A stretch of 64,000 bases of DNA from Takakia lepidozioides (Eukaryota; Streptophyta; Takakiopsida; Takakiales; Takakiaceae). The stretch spans positions 81,200,756-81,264,755 of the forward strand of contig CM060731.1 in NCBI GenBank assembly GCA_030704615.1, written 5' to 3'. Shown in pieces: positions 1-11,079 of the stretch; the stretch's first letter is position 1; each line of letters begins with the position of its first letter. The notes under the pieces were generated by a model, which was not told the DNA's origin, ran no database searches, and worked only from the letters and a program-made list of their open reading frames with translations. The position numbers and the translations under genes were made by a program.

Positions 1-3000
1 GCTGCCTACAGTGTCACTGAGCATCACAACGGGAGGCCTAACATTATTGTTGGGGTATGGTAGAGCAATATCTGCCCCATGTACTGCTTCAACCGAGACA
101 ACATGATAATCGGCATGAACGACATAAGCCTGCCAGTCAGTCGACATGCCCAATATATGGCCCACGCCTGCCTTCCGTTTGGGTGCATTGGGGTCAAACA
201 TTGTGACCTTGTCACCAACCTGAAACTGGAACAGCCAACACCACCAATGTGTGCCCTTGTCATTTGTTATGCACATGAAACAGTTATGGACAGGGAAAAC
301 GCGAGATGTCATCATATAGCCCTGCAAACAAAATACGGATGTACTTCCACGAAGGGAAACTTACAATAGGAGCCGGCACTTTAAAGCTTCCCATACAGCT
401 CCCATCAACGTTGCTGGCAGCAAGTCTTGCGGACTTCTTGGTCATCTTCACCGCAACAATTTCCTTTGGTGGCTTCTGAATCAATAGAAACCCACACATG
501 TACACAGAATTCATGAACGGCCTGCAGGTATTGCATAATCAACTTGGAATAGCACAAGAATATAGGAACACGAGTACTTACCTTCCGAACAACGGCCAAT
601 TTTGTTGTTGAATCAATGTTCTTCCCTGCCCCAACAATAACCACTCATGTGCCCTTAGCCCCTGCCCCTATGTCTTGGGCACTCTGTCTAAGTTCACTGC
701 CGGTGTGATCCTCCACTACAGGCACTCCCTTCTCAATAAGGGGGGATAGGTCATCATTGGCACCATAATTAAGGCAAGGATCGTCACATGCCATTTTCTG
801 AACTTTATCCTCACATGTGGCATCTTCTTCCACAATACTGCCCCCTTTCCTTTGTCCACTGCCTCCACTGCTAGGAGGCTGCTCACCTGTACTTGTCATT
901 TCCACAGTAGCCGCAGGTGGGACAACACCATGAACAGGGGGCGACAACTCACACACAATGTTTGATGCTGATGGAGATTCATCCCTCGGCAAGTCCAAAC
1001 CGAGCTTCGCTGCCAATGCCATGTTGAACTTCTCTGTCTTGGATACTGCAACGGCAAACATGGATTTCACTACCTGCAATTCCAATTTGTGCTCCATTGA
1101 GCTGGTCTCCATTGTATGTTTCCATCCTTCCAAGCCATCAAGCTGAGAAGCCAATGCTACAAGGCCCTGCCACAAATAGAGTGCAAATACGATTCAATAC
1201 ATCGATCGCACTAGCCATGCGAGGTAATTTATTGGCATATGTACAAGAAGGCAAAACCATAAATAATTGACAAGCACATCATTGCAACAAATGCAGGTGG
1301 GTTAGTTACTTACAGAACGGGTGGCCCCTGCTGAATCAGAACCATACCCCTTGTTGCTATTCTTGCTCCCCGAAATTTCGGATAGAAGTGGAGGACGACC
1401 ACTTGTCTTAGCCTACACATGGACAGGATATGGGAATATTAGAGCCATCCTCTAAGAGTAAGATACAAATGACAAGACACCTCGCTACCTGAATATATTG
1501 GCAATGTCATGAGACAAGCAGATTTACCAGACATTCCTCAACGCCGCTAAGGCCACTGTGTCCAGATCTCAAAGGGGCACCAACATGCCCCCGTGCATGC
1601 TTGCCATTATCACGACTCTTTTGCCATTCGGGCGTGTTCCAATGCCTCACTAATTCTGCCCAAGTCTTGTCCGCAACATAGTGGGGCTTAGGTTTGCCAC
1701 GGGAGTACACTTTTCTAAACAGTTTGATGCGCTGGTATTTAATGACGCCTCCAATCTCAATTCGAAGTTGGGCGCCAATTATCCCAGGAGGTAAATATTC
1801 CCAATCATCTGCTAATAGTTCACCCACCTCGTCAATCAGACTTTGAGGTTGAAGATGGATGGGCACATGTTGATTTGCAAGATGCAGTGAGAAAGAAGAA
1901 GGGAGTTGCTCCGGCAGGTGTCTTCAACCATCCCTCCCCACGTCTTCAACCAACCCCGGATGGAAGAGGCCCTCCCTCCTTTCCACCTAACACTGGTGTG
2001 TTTTATCCCCCTGACATTCAGAGGTATGCACAGTATCAACAACAGACTACTCATGTTCCAGCCGCCCCTGAAATTCACCCGCCCTTTTCTCAGTCCTACA
2101 ATGCAAACAGCCCGTCAGGGGAGAACCGGTCATGTGCAGGTCCAAGTAGTCCTGCAGTTCCGTGTGGGGCATTTCAGCAAACTGGGGAAGCACAACATGC
2201 TCCTGTTCAGCATGGGCACTACCACGAAGGTGTGTGGTACCCTCACCCCAACCCTCCCCCACCTGCGTATCCTCCCCAGGCAACGTATCCCAGAAGCCCC
2301 ATGTATAGTGCGCCGCTGCATGGCCCTTATTCCACGCAGCCCACAGCTTCACCCAATTGCACCGCTTTGCGGCCTCTTCAATTTCCAAGCTCACTAGCTC
2401 CGAGCACAGGTTATGTTCCTGTCCACCCCACACCCCACGTTGGTGCGTGGCAGGGTTCATGTCCGCCCGCAGGGCCCCATGTTGCAGGTTGTGAGGGAGG
2501 AGAGGAGGCCCGTGATTCCAATATGACTCCAGATGCGCAACATTTGACTGGCAAGGACAGAGCCAATTTTTTGCGCAAGGCGAGGAGAGTAGCACGGAAA
2601 GGGTTGAAGGAAACGGCTTGTGCAAATGTGGCTGCTAAGCAAAAGAGATTCATAGTTGCCTGTGGCAAAAAGGGCCCATGTGGGGATGCACGGAATGACT
2701 GGCTGGCAGCATGTAGGAAGATAAAGCATGAACATCATGTAGGATACATCAACAAAAAACGCGCTCTATAATATACATACACTGAATGCAGCAGAAATCA
2801 CACCCAAAATGCATTTAGGTCTGATCCATTGAACACGTCAAACGTCACTGGGGAAGTCCTCCTTGTATGTTTTGACCCTCTTTGGGGGTTCTTTGGGGAA
2901 TCCCTTGTAGGCACAATCTGGCCCCGATGACCATCGTACATATCAATGAGAGTACAATATGATAATGGCTGATAATGGCTTCACATATTATCAACATATG

Positions 3001-5788
3001 ACAATAGATGGGGCAGGAAGATGGGGGAGGAAGAGTCGTGAGCGCCCCCTCTCGGACATGGCTGGCTGATGAGGCGGTTAGCATCGTGCTCCTGGGGGTT
3101 CCTCCTCTCCCACTACAATTTCTTTCTTGTCTAGACATGACACCACAATATGCAGCCCCCTACCTGTCCAGGTCCCTCCCTCCCACAACCCCCTTTGCAA
3201 TTTTTGGGTATTAAGACAGGCCATCACAAGTTTGAACCTCATGTGAGGGAGTCAGCAATCTGCAGAGTTGCATTGCATGCATTGCGGGCAAATACGTATA
3301 CTTCATTAGGCGGAGGGCCAAATGCATCGAGGACAGGATGACAACAACATAGTGCACTCACAGGCAATGAAAAAAGTAAGGAAGGAAGAACTTATAAGGG
3401 TTTAGGACAGACGCTAATTAGGCCCAACTGGTACCTCGCAATGTACAGGAGTGGCTCCCAATGGCTTTTGGGACCAAAGGGGAAAAAAAAAAAAAACAGG
3501 AGCCAAAACCATAACCATAAGCAGCCCAAAATGAGGTAAATGGACTGGTGCCTTATAATGACTTTGAAATGCATAAAGACCTTACGAGACCAAACCCTAA
3601 ACTACGAAGCAGATACATTAAAATCAGGGCCATTACCATCTCAATTACTGAATGAGACCAAAAGGAAAAAAACAATATTTATGTTTCCTGGGGATCTTTG
3701 AGAACAGATTGGGCTGAAAGCGGGAAACTTTACATTAACTGAGACAGAGTGGGCCTTCTAATGTCTGTGAAAAGCTCAAAGAGCTTATGGACCAAAAAAG
3801 AAAAACCATAACGAAATTGGCACTTCAGCCACTGTGAAAAGCACAAATAGCTTGTGAGACGAAAAAGAAAGCCACAAGCAAAAGGAGACAAAGCCTCCGC
3901 CATTATTGGTCGCCATTAAGAAAAAAACACAAGCAAGAAGAGACAAAGCCAGTAGCCATGAGCAGCCCATAGGCTCGGCGATGAAGGAAGATGTGCATAA
4001 GATTGAAATCCTGCCTTCACAAAAGCTGCCAAGCATGAATGACCTCGTAGTATAGAGAACAATAAAATTAATGTGGATGGTAGCCAATGGGGAAACTCTG
4101 AAGAGGAGAGTAAAGCAGCAAACAAAACATGATATGAAATGAAACGGTCCTTCAAAATCATTGTGAAGAGCTCAAAAGCTTATGAGACCAAAGGAAACCC
4201 ACAAGCAAGAAGAGACAAAACCACAGCCATAAACAGCCCATAAGCAACTACTGTCTTGCATCCAAACACACACGCACGAGCAGCCCAAAGGTAACCCTCC
4301 TAGACATAAGCTCCCAAGCATTTCTCATGGCACAAAATGGAAAAAGATATAGAAAACTTTTATAACAGATTTGGGTTCCAAGGATAGACAGTAGAATCTC
4401 CCTTGTATCATGAGGTATAGAGGGCAAGAAAGTGGTGCTTCATCCCACTAGTGGAAAATGGAAAGAACTGCTGGGACCAAAAGGAAAAACAAATAAGAAG
4501 ACGCAAATCCAGAGGCATGAGCAGCCCCAAAATATCGGGGAATGACGGGATTCCCCAAGGGTCCACTCCAAATGCACATAAGCTGCCAAGCATTTCTGAT
4601 GAGACCAAAGTGTACAAAAAATGAAAATAGGAGCCAAACCACATGCATGAGCACACCAAAAGCAACTACTGCAAAGGCGACGGCCAAAGGATCAAAGCTC
4701 CCAAGCATACAAGCATTGCTGGACTTTAAAATAGAATACGTCACTGACAAATTGGGTTCCAAGTAGTAGACAGGTCAATGTCCCGTGCAACTAGTGAAGT
4801 CCTTTCATTCCCCCCACTCATGTGCACCCATTTGAAAACAGAGGGGAGCACATTGCAGAAGCCCATTGCTTGCCATTGCAACTTCTTTACTTGGAAGATG
4901 TGACCCTTATCCCAACCGTGCTTGGGGCATTCTCATATCAAGCACATGAACCCTGCCAAAAACCTAAAAAATCAAAAAGCAAATGCCCACTTACCTCTCG
5001 TGGAAGAGGAGCTGGCCGTTTTGGTGCCCTCTGAGCATGCGTTGCATTGGGAGGCTCGGTCAGTCCACATGCACCACTGATGTAGTTCTCCAAATCTGAT
5101 ACCTTGTCCACATCATCTCCATCCTCATCCTCCTCTAGGTCCTCGTCCATTTCCTCCTCCGAATCGTCGTCATCATCTATTTTGTAATCCTCATCGAGCT
5201 CCTGATCACGCTCGTCGAGTTCCTCTGCCTCAGAGCCCACCAGCTGGGGAGTCTCGGGCTCTTCCTCCGCCATCGAAGGTAATGCTAGTTCTTTCAAGCG
5301 CCCGCTTCGTCGAGGAGGCCCGTTCCACACAACTTTGGAGCTCCTAGTCGGCCGTTGTACACTCCTAGCTATGCTGCGCACACATTTCCAAAACCCTGTG
5401 AGAATCTTGCCCTAAACAAAAGGCGATCGTGAAAGTGCCATCACCATCAAACCTATGGGGGGGGAAAGCAGTAGGGCTAATGTGGTGGGAAACCCCTACT
5501 CACTACCTGTGTAGCATGCATACTAACAACAAGGGTGATCTGCTCACCTGCACGCAACGCTCCCAAAGTTCAGTTGAGACAACGTCTCCTTGTTGGCTGC
5601 TATGCGCCTCTCTCGCTCTTCCTCGTAGGCAGTGCATGGAGGGGTGTCGGGTGTAGAGGCCTTGGGTGCAGAGGGCTTGGGTGTGGATGTGCGGGAAGCC
5701 AGAGCAGTCGGGTAGGGTCTTCTTGCGGAGGTGGTGGGGGCGCGGGCACTATGCGCTTGGGGGTCTTGCTGCTGCGTGTCCGTGCCAT
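1..5788 (-). CDS. TNPA-like second gene of the CACTA element, multi-exon, 3' end outside the window
   Basis: The gene starts at an MARTRSSKTPKR sequence (ATG at 5,788; an in-frame ATG also exists at 5,845). Exons with GT/AG borders on the minus strand are about 5,788-5,548, 5,411-4,995, 1,866-1,528, 1,412-1,314, 1,166-582, 475-365 and 321 to the left edge. Exon 1 ends in a charged stretch containing YEEERERRIAANKE, common near the N-terminus of plant transposon proteins. Exon 2 contains PPRRSGRLKEL and a long Asp/Glu run. The last visible exon (GDKVTMFDPNAPK, then DIALPYP) resembles the TNP1/En-Spm C-terminal domain. Damage: a frameshift near 5,715 in exon 1 and an in-frame TGA near 645. The 3.1-kb intron may hide further exons. 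Family-level call is fairly sure; exon chaining is inferred. Confidence 0.6.
1528..1866 (-). CDS. Transposase_24-like exon of the TNPA-like gene
   Basis: The translated exon has the Transposase_24 (Ptta/En-Spm) signature: a tryptophan-rich segment ending HWNTPEWQKSRDNGKHARGH, then small and hydroxyl residues and GVEECL. In the family this region is a DNA-binding or accessory part of the second CACTA protein. The exon ends at a GTAAAT donor at 1,527. Its 5' border is uncertain; an acceptor-like CTCAAAG lies about 20 bases inside the open frame. Confidence 0.6.
1875..2771 (+). CDS. Proline/tyrosine/histidine-rich protein of unknown function, inside the intron of the antisense gene
   Basis: A 298-codon open frame. 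The first ~215 residues are rich in Pro, Tyr, His, Gln and Ser with PPPAYPPQ-like runs; the last ~70 are strongly basic (RKARRVARKGLKE, KIKHEHH) and include three cysteines. This architecture, a disordered Pro-rich arm plus a basic tail, is common in transposon accessory proteins, but I recognise no family. It lies in the 3.1-kb intron of the minus-strand TNPA-like gene. It could be a third CACTA gene, a captured fragment, or a chance frame in GC-rich DNA. Confidence 0.35.
   Translation: MQDAVRKKKGVAPAGVFNHPSPRLQPTPDGRGPPSFPPNTGVFYPPDIQRYAQYQQQTTHVPAAPEIHPPFSQSYNANSPSGENRSCAGPSSPAVPCGAFQQTGEAQHAPVQHGHYHEGVWYPHPNPPPPAYPPQATYPRSPMYSAPLHGPYSTQPTASPNCTALRPLQFPSSLAPSTGYVPVHPTPHVGAWQGSCPPAGPHVAGCEGGEEARDSNMTPDAQHLTGKDRANFLRKARRVARKGLKETACANVAAKQKRFIVACGKKGPCGDARNDWLAACRKIKHEHHVGYINKKRAL
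3350..4800. repeat. Degenerate direct repeats in the CACTA intron region
   Basis: An AT-rich stretch without a believable gene. Variants of a purine-rich phrase recur: AGCTTATGAGACCAAA, then AAGCAAGAAGAGACAAAGCC, then CATAAGCAGCCCA. Copies are visible near 3,440-3,550, 3,780-3,970, 4,160-4,250, 4,440-4,530 and 4,610-4,700, with uneven spacing. The unit seems to be about 100-250 bp and much eroded. Confidence 0.5.
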
Positions 5789-6127
5789 GGCGGGTTCCTC
5801 CTCGTCGCTCAAATTGCAGTAATCGACCTCAAACAAGACTACCATGATCTACTGATCAAACAATAGAAGGAGCGCATGTAGGAAACAGAGGGGAGGTGGA
5901 CCCGCCATACGAATATTCCAACGCCTGCAAGCCAGGCGTAGATTCCCCACATCCGAGCACTCGCTGACTTCCCACTTCAAAAACTACTCAAACCCAGAAG
6001 CGTTTCTTCATAAATGAGAGAGGTCGGAACTAGAAACACCCGGCGCCACACTACGGTGCCCGACACTGACGCAAGACTTTGGCAAATCTAGGAACGACGT
6101 GCAACTAGACTGGGTCTTTCAAAGATA
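5789..6127. promoter_or_regulatory. Divergent intergenic region between the two CACTA genes
   Basis: About 340 bp separates the inferred start of the minus-strand TNPA-like gene (5,788) from the first ATG of the plus-strand tnp2 gene (6,128). The two genes point away from each other, so the segment should carry both promoters. I see no strong TATA element on either strand. The role is inferred from gene layout only. Confidence 0.4.
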
Positions 6128-8769
6128 ATGTGTCCCTGCAACGACTGCCATGGGGGTCGACTCCAATTCGTGGAAACTGCCAAATTGCATTTGCTTGCCA
6201 ACGACTGGGATCCACTGTTGGGTTATCCCATGGTGAGTGACGTGCATCTCTCGCCTCACTTCTCGCAGACATAACTTAGGATGAAGCCCTTAGAATGCTA
6301 ATGTTGAACGGTCCTCTACTGTACATGTACGGTGGACTACTGTATGGAAACTAGCACGGTCAAATAGGAGATTCCATGTTTTATGCAACAAGTTACATTT
6401 TGGACAAGACTATACTCTTATACTTTGGAGGTGAACATGCAGGTGGAGAGTGTCGACTCCGAAGACGAAGACTTTGTGGAAGAACGTAGCCCCCCTAAGG
6501 ATGATGTTCCGAGACAGATTAGCCCTGTTCCTGTTCGTGGTGGAGAGAATCTAGACCCCGACGTCGACATCATTCGCATGTTGCAGGAAACGTTTGCAGT
6601 TGCAGATAATGTAAAGCACCATTAATGAGGATGAAGGGCTTGGAGAAGACGAGCGCCATCATGATGGACAAAGTCATGGGGATGGGGATGACGGTGCTGC
6701 TTTCCAATTTCAGCATCAAGCAACCACACCTCTGTATGTTGGCTGCCCCACCAGCTGCTTGAGTGCGACGTTGCTCTTGCTCAATGTTAGTGCTACTCAT
6801 GGTGTCACAAATGCAACGATGGATGAGCTTCTGAAACTTTTGCACGGACATCTATTGCCTAAAGGGAACTTTTTGCCCAAATCTCATTATGAAGCGAAGA
6901 AACATATAACAAAAGTTGGGCTTGATTACGATAGCATCCATGCTTGTGAGAAGGGATGTGTGCTATACAGGGGAGATCTGCAGGATGCACCATCTTGCCC
7001 TAAATGTGGGGCGCCTCGGTACATCCCTGGCATGAAGACGTTGGTTCCACAAAAGGTCTTGCGGCATTTCCCCTTGATTCCCCGACTGTCGCGCATGTAC
7101 AAGTGCAAGGAGATATCTAAGCTTATGGTGTGGCACACGGAGAACCAAAGTCAAGATGGGAAGATGAGACACCCGCCTGACAGCCTTGCATGGAAATACA
7201 TTGACGATACATGGCCTGCTTTTGCAGCTGAACCTCGCAACTTGCGACTAGGTCTGGCATGGGATGGTATCAATCCCTTTGGTGATAAATCAACAAAATG
7301 GTCTACGTGGCCTGTCTTGCTCATGAACTACAACCTTCCTCCTTGGCTGAGCACAAAGCCTTTTTTTTATGATGTTGACACTCTTAATTCTAGGGCCGAC
7401 ATCCGTGAAGAAGACCAATGCGGATGTGTTCTTGCAACCTCTGGTGGATGAGCTGACCGTGTTGTGGGAAGGTGTTAGGGCTAATGATGCATCTCGCAAT
7501 GAAGGATCAAGGACCTTTGTCATGAGAGCCATTCTGATGTGGTCAGTACATGACTATCCTGCATATGCCATGCTAGCAGGGTGTGCAGTTGGGGGCTACA
7601 AGGCTTGTCCCGGGTGTGCGGGCCCAATCTTGATGCCAGGCACTCCAGTGCACTGAGCAAAATGGTAAACCAGGGGCACAAAAATTTCTTACCAGCAGGC
7701 CATCCATATAGACGCAATCGCAACCACTTCAATGGAGCCTCCGATCACAGACCCCCCCCCCCCCCCCCCCCCCCAAGTATCCACTGTGGATCAGCTCCAA
7801 AATGCGGAGGAAAACGAGAGGTTCATGGAAACATTCGGCAGACGTCGCCGGAATGTGTGCCTGCCAAATCCCATGGCATGAGCGAAGGTCGATCCTTTGG
7901 AACTGCCATATTGGAAGGTGGGCATGTCTTCATTGTTTGTTTGTCGGCCGGCTGATTTCATAGTTGCATGGATACAATTGTAAGGATCATCACACACGAC
8001 TTAGATTTCAGCCTAATGCAAATTGCATGAAGCAAGTTTGGAGTCGCCTATGTATGGCACATGTAGCAGCAATATGGTTGTTTCCATGAAAATGTCTGGC
8101 TTTTGTCTCTCAGGATATTGTCTGCAGCATGCAAGACTGGTTTCTTCCTTTTCCATTATTAAGATGTCATCTCTTGGCTTTACCATCAAAGTATACCATA
8201 TTGATGGTGGTTCCATGATTGCAGGATTTGTGATACGGTATACCCTTGATGTTATGCACTGTGAAAAAAAATTTCTGAAAACATATTGCGCACCATATTG
8301 GGGGAAAAGGACACAGTAAAGAGCAAGAAGGACATGGAGAATGAGGGCATATGACCTCACTTATGGTTAAAACCCCACCCCGGAGATGGCAGGAAGTTGG
8401 GAAGCCGCAGAGGGCTCCTTACGTGTTGAATCGACAGGAAAACTACTACCTTCTATGCAACTTTGGGTGCTCTAAAGACACCGACAGGGTATGGTGCTTC
8501 ATTTAAGAAGCATATTGCTAAGAACAAGCTTTCACACATGAAGAGTCATGACTACCATCTACTGATGCAACAAGTTCTACCTTTGTGCATTCGAGGTTTG
8601 CTGGGCAAAGGTCCAAGGCTCGCAATCATGAAGCTATCTCGTGTATTTCGCGCATTGTGCATGAAAACAGTGGATCCCGAGGAACTACCAGCCCTGAAGG
8701 AGGATGTGGTTTGTAACGCTTTGGTGTTGGAGAAAGAGTTTCCCCCTCATTCTTCGATCTCATGGCCCA
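6128..8769 (+). pseudogene. tnp2-type CACTA transposase, 5' part, interrupted by element D
   Basis: Cut-and-paste transposase of the En/Spm (CACTA) superfamily. The first exon (6,128-6,232) encodes MCPCNDCHGG, like the Transpos_assoc zinc-binding domain, and ends at a GTGAGT donor; exon 2 starts after GCAG at 6,443. Tnp2 landmarks follow: ELLKLLHGHLLPKGN, YEAKK, IHACEKGCVLYRG, CPKCGAPRY (about 6,820-7,020), then MWSVHDYPAYAMLAG, CPGC and HPYRRNRNHFNG. An intron (GTGGGC...TTGCAG, about 7,919-8,223) separates LPYWK from the TLDVMHCEK motif. A DUF4218 start follows (8,463-8,769). Frameshifts near 6,620, 7,370, 8,232 and 8,745, in-frame stops and a C23 run show it is broken. Coding resumes at 29,994. 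Confidence 0.8.
7752..7774 (+). repeat. C23 homopolymer inside the tnp2 pseudogene
   Basis: A run of 23 cytosines follows the HPYRRNRNHFNG-coding part. It disrupts the frame and may have an unreliable length in any assembly. Confidence 0.9.
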
Positions 8770-9769
8770 TGTCACGCAACTTTTACTCACCCATCCATTC
8801 GCTATCCGAGGCGGAAACTCCAAGATAGAAGAGTTGGAAATCTCTAAGTACTCAGCCCGCGCAGAACAATCAGTCAGACCTACAGCTAGTGTATCATGGG
8901 GGTGTTTCTATTTGTTTCCCTTTCAGCATTCATGTTAGCTACCTTACCATTGATAATTAAGTATCAGTTTGCTTCATCAATCTATCGGATTCCATCAACT
9001 CATCAATTCATTCCACAGCTTCACTCAGATCTCTCTACACAGTGTGATTGTATCGTATAAGTATCAGATTATGATTTATCAGGTATCAGGCCGAAGCCAT
9101 ATGTCTCTAATCTGCTCTACAATATCACTACAGCTTTGCATATAACAAGCATCTACTGATCATCTCTCCCCTTCACCGTGCTCTCCATCTTTGCTTCCGT
9201 TCTTCCTCTCCGCCCGATCCCCTCTCATGCAGAACCAAGAACTCCCAGAATAATCATCCTCCCCCAAAATCCCTGCTTCTCCCTTCATCCCTACCCGTGG
9301 CTCTAACGTTTCCCTCACTAACCGTCGTCCGTGAACTAACATGTTCCATTTGCAAGTGTTGTTCCCCACAGCGGTTCCCTGTTCTGCTCTCCGTTCCCTA
9401 TGGTTGTGACAGCTGTGTCAAGCTGTGACTGGCTGTGTGAAACTGGAAGGGCTGTGACTGATGCTGGCGACTGGTTTGGCTGTGTCGGGCTGTGTGATGG
9501 CTGGTGGCTGGTTGCTGTGACGACTGTGACGGGCTGAGTTGAGTTGTTTGTGTCGGCTGTGACTGGCTGTGGGCCTGTGTTGGCTGTGTCGGCTATGAGA
9601 CTGCGACGAATGGGACGGCTTTGCGTGTTGGCTGTGACTGGCTGTGTAACCCTCCTCTACAGTGCGCTGTTGTCACCCATAAGGTCCTGTGGTCTCAGTC
9701 TGTGCAAAAAATTAAGGGTACCCTGAGATCCCGATAATAAGGGTCTAAGTCCCAGACAGTCCTCTAACA
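8770..9769 (-). repeat. 3' LTR of element D
   Basis: About 1,000 bp, near-identical to 28,989-29,993. It differs from its partner by a few substitutions and many one-base losses. It contains a GGCTGTG minisatellite (9,405-9,655). Confidence 0.95.
9405..9655 (+). repeat. GGCTGTGA minisatellite within the 3' LTR of D
   Basis: Irregular tandem repeats of phrases like GGCTGTGACTGGCTGTGT. The array differs in length and order from the one in the partner LTR (29,636-29,873), as expected of a fast-changing minisatellite. Confidence 0.85.
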
Positions 9770-9800
9770 TTACCCCTTCCCCTCTCAAAAAGCCGTCCTC
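9770..9800 (-). other. Polypurine tract of element D
   Basis: Read on the minus strand, the bases abutting the 3' LTR are purine-rich (GAGAGGGGAAGGGGTAA), the position where plus-strand DNA priming of an LTR retrotransposon is expected. Confidence 0.7.
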
Positions 9801-9805
9801 ACGGT

Positions 9806-10860
9806 TTATTGATTGCAAAAAACCTTTGTGAATGAGCACATTTCTGACGTTGAGAGTTCGTGGTGGACTGTGTGTACGAGCCCGAGGTCTGTCACTGGTT
9901 GACGGAGATGTTTGAACACTACCTGGATAAGTGAGGCCCTCTGGAGGCTGATATCGAGGTAATATCTTTCAGGCATAGGAGACCCCCGTCGCTTCTTCTC
10001 TGCCATCTGAATTGCATAGTCTTCTCCCATGTCAAAGAATCCGCGGAAGAAACAGTTGTATCAGAATCCTCATCGCCTCTCAGGTGTTTTAATTTTCGAA
10101 CTTTTTGTGGAATCCTCTGGGGCATACAATGTTGTCTACCATGTCTGGAAGTTTATATTTTACAACTTGCTGTAACCGCTGAACAGCAAAATGGTGTAGA
10201 CACTGAGCTCCTTGGCTGTCCAGGTGAGTGGGGTACCAATTACTTGTGCAGCGTGCAAGTATTCCATGCCACATGTCCCTTATAGAAAATATCATCAATG
10301 CCAAATTTCTGTGTTGACAAATTGTTCCAGGCCGCTTGAAACCATGAAACGAATTTGAGAATCCTTTTGTATCATAACTTTTGCCTCATATAGGTACATA
10401 TGAGGTGGCACTGAAAGTAAGACCCAATGATCCCCCACTAGAATAACTCAGAAAGCGCGCTTGCATCTTGTGTTGCTCAATGTGATAACGTACCAGAAAA
10501 CAAGCAGCGTAGTATAACCCGCATCCCATGACAATACTTGTTACCTCCTTGGTCTTGGTATAAATGAATCCATGTACAACTTGGAAAGCAATTAATTCCC
10601 TCAACATGGTACCTGCTTCGTGCCAGTACTGTGCAAAGTGATGATCCTCAATTGGTCGATTGTTCGGAAGAACTTTAGTCTTAGTTCCACTGGCAGCCAA
10701 ATGCGCATGATTTGGTAGTAATGTGCGAATGACTGCGGAGGACTAAATTCTTTCCAAGCCAAATCCAACATGATGGGAATTTGGTTGAAGGGCATAATCA
10801 TAGCCCTACTGTACTCCCTTGCAGCTGGAGTTTTAGGTGGGTTAAAAGCAGCATTGCCCC
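9806..10860 (-). pseudogene. Element D third coding region, C-terminal part, unknown function
   Basis: Broken frames that together read like one protein tail: DLAWKEFSPPQSFAHYYQI (from 10,801), then EDHHFAQYWHEAGTMLREL and VVHGFIYTKTKEV (10,700-10,386), then MWHGILARCTSNWYP (10,304-10,089). Frames change at least at 10,640, 10,350 and 10,100. No family recognised. It lies between integrase and the 3' LTR, where Athila-type elements carry an envelope-like gene; I see no clear signal peptide or membrane anchor here. Confidence 0.4.
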
Positions 10861-11079
10861 ATACCTCGGGTGTGGTGGCTGCGGTGTGGTTGTAGTAACA
10901 ACAGGTTCAGCTACTGTACAGTGACTTGTTGTGGTGTTGTGGTACTGGCTCTTGTATCATTGGCATTTTCTGAACCTCCTGTGAAGACTGAAAAGCCAAA
11001 GTTCTGGCTTGTAAATAAGAAGCCATTAGCTGTTCCTGAGGAATATAGACTCTTTTGTCGATATTTGAAGTGAGGTCCT

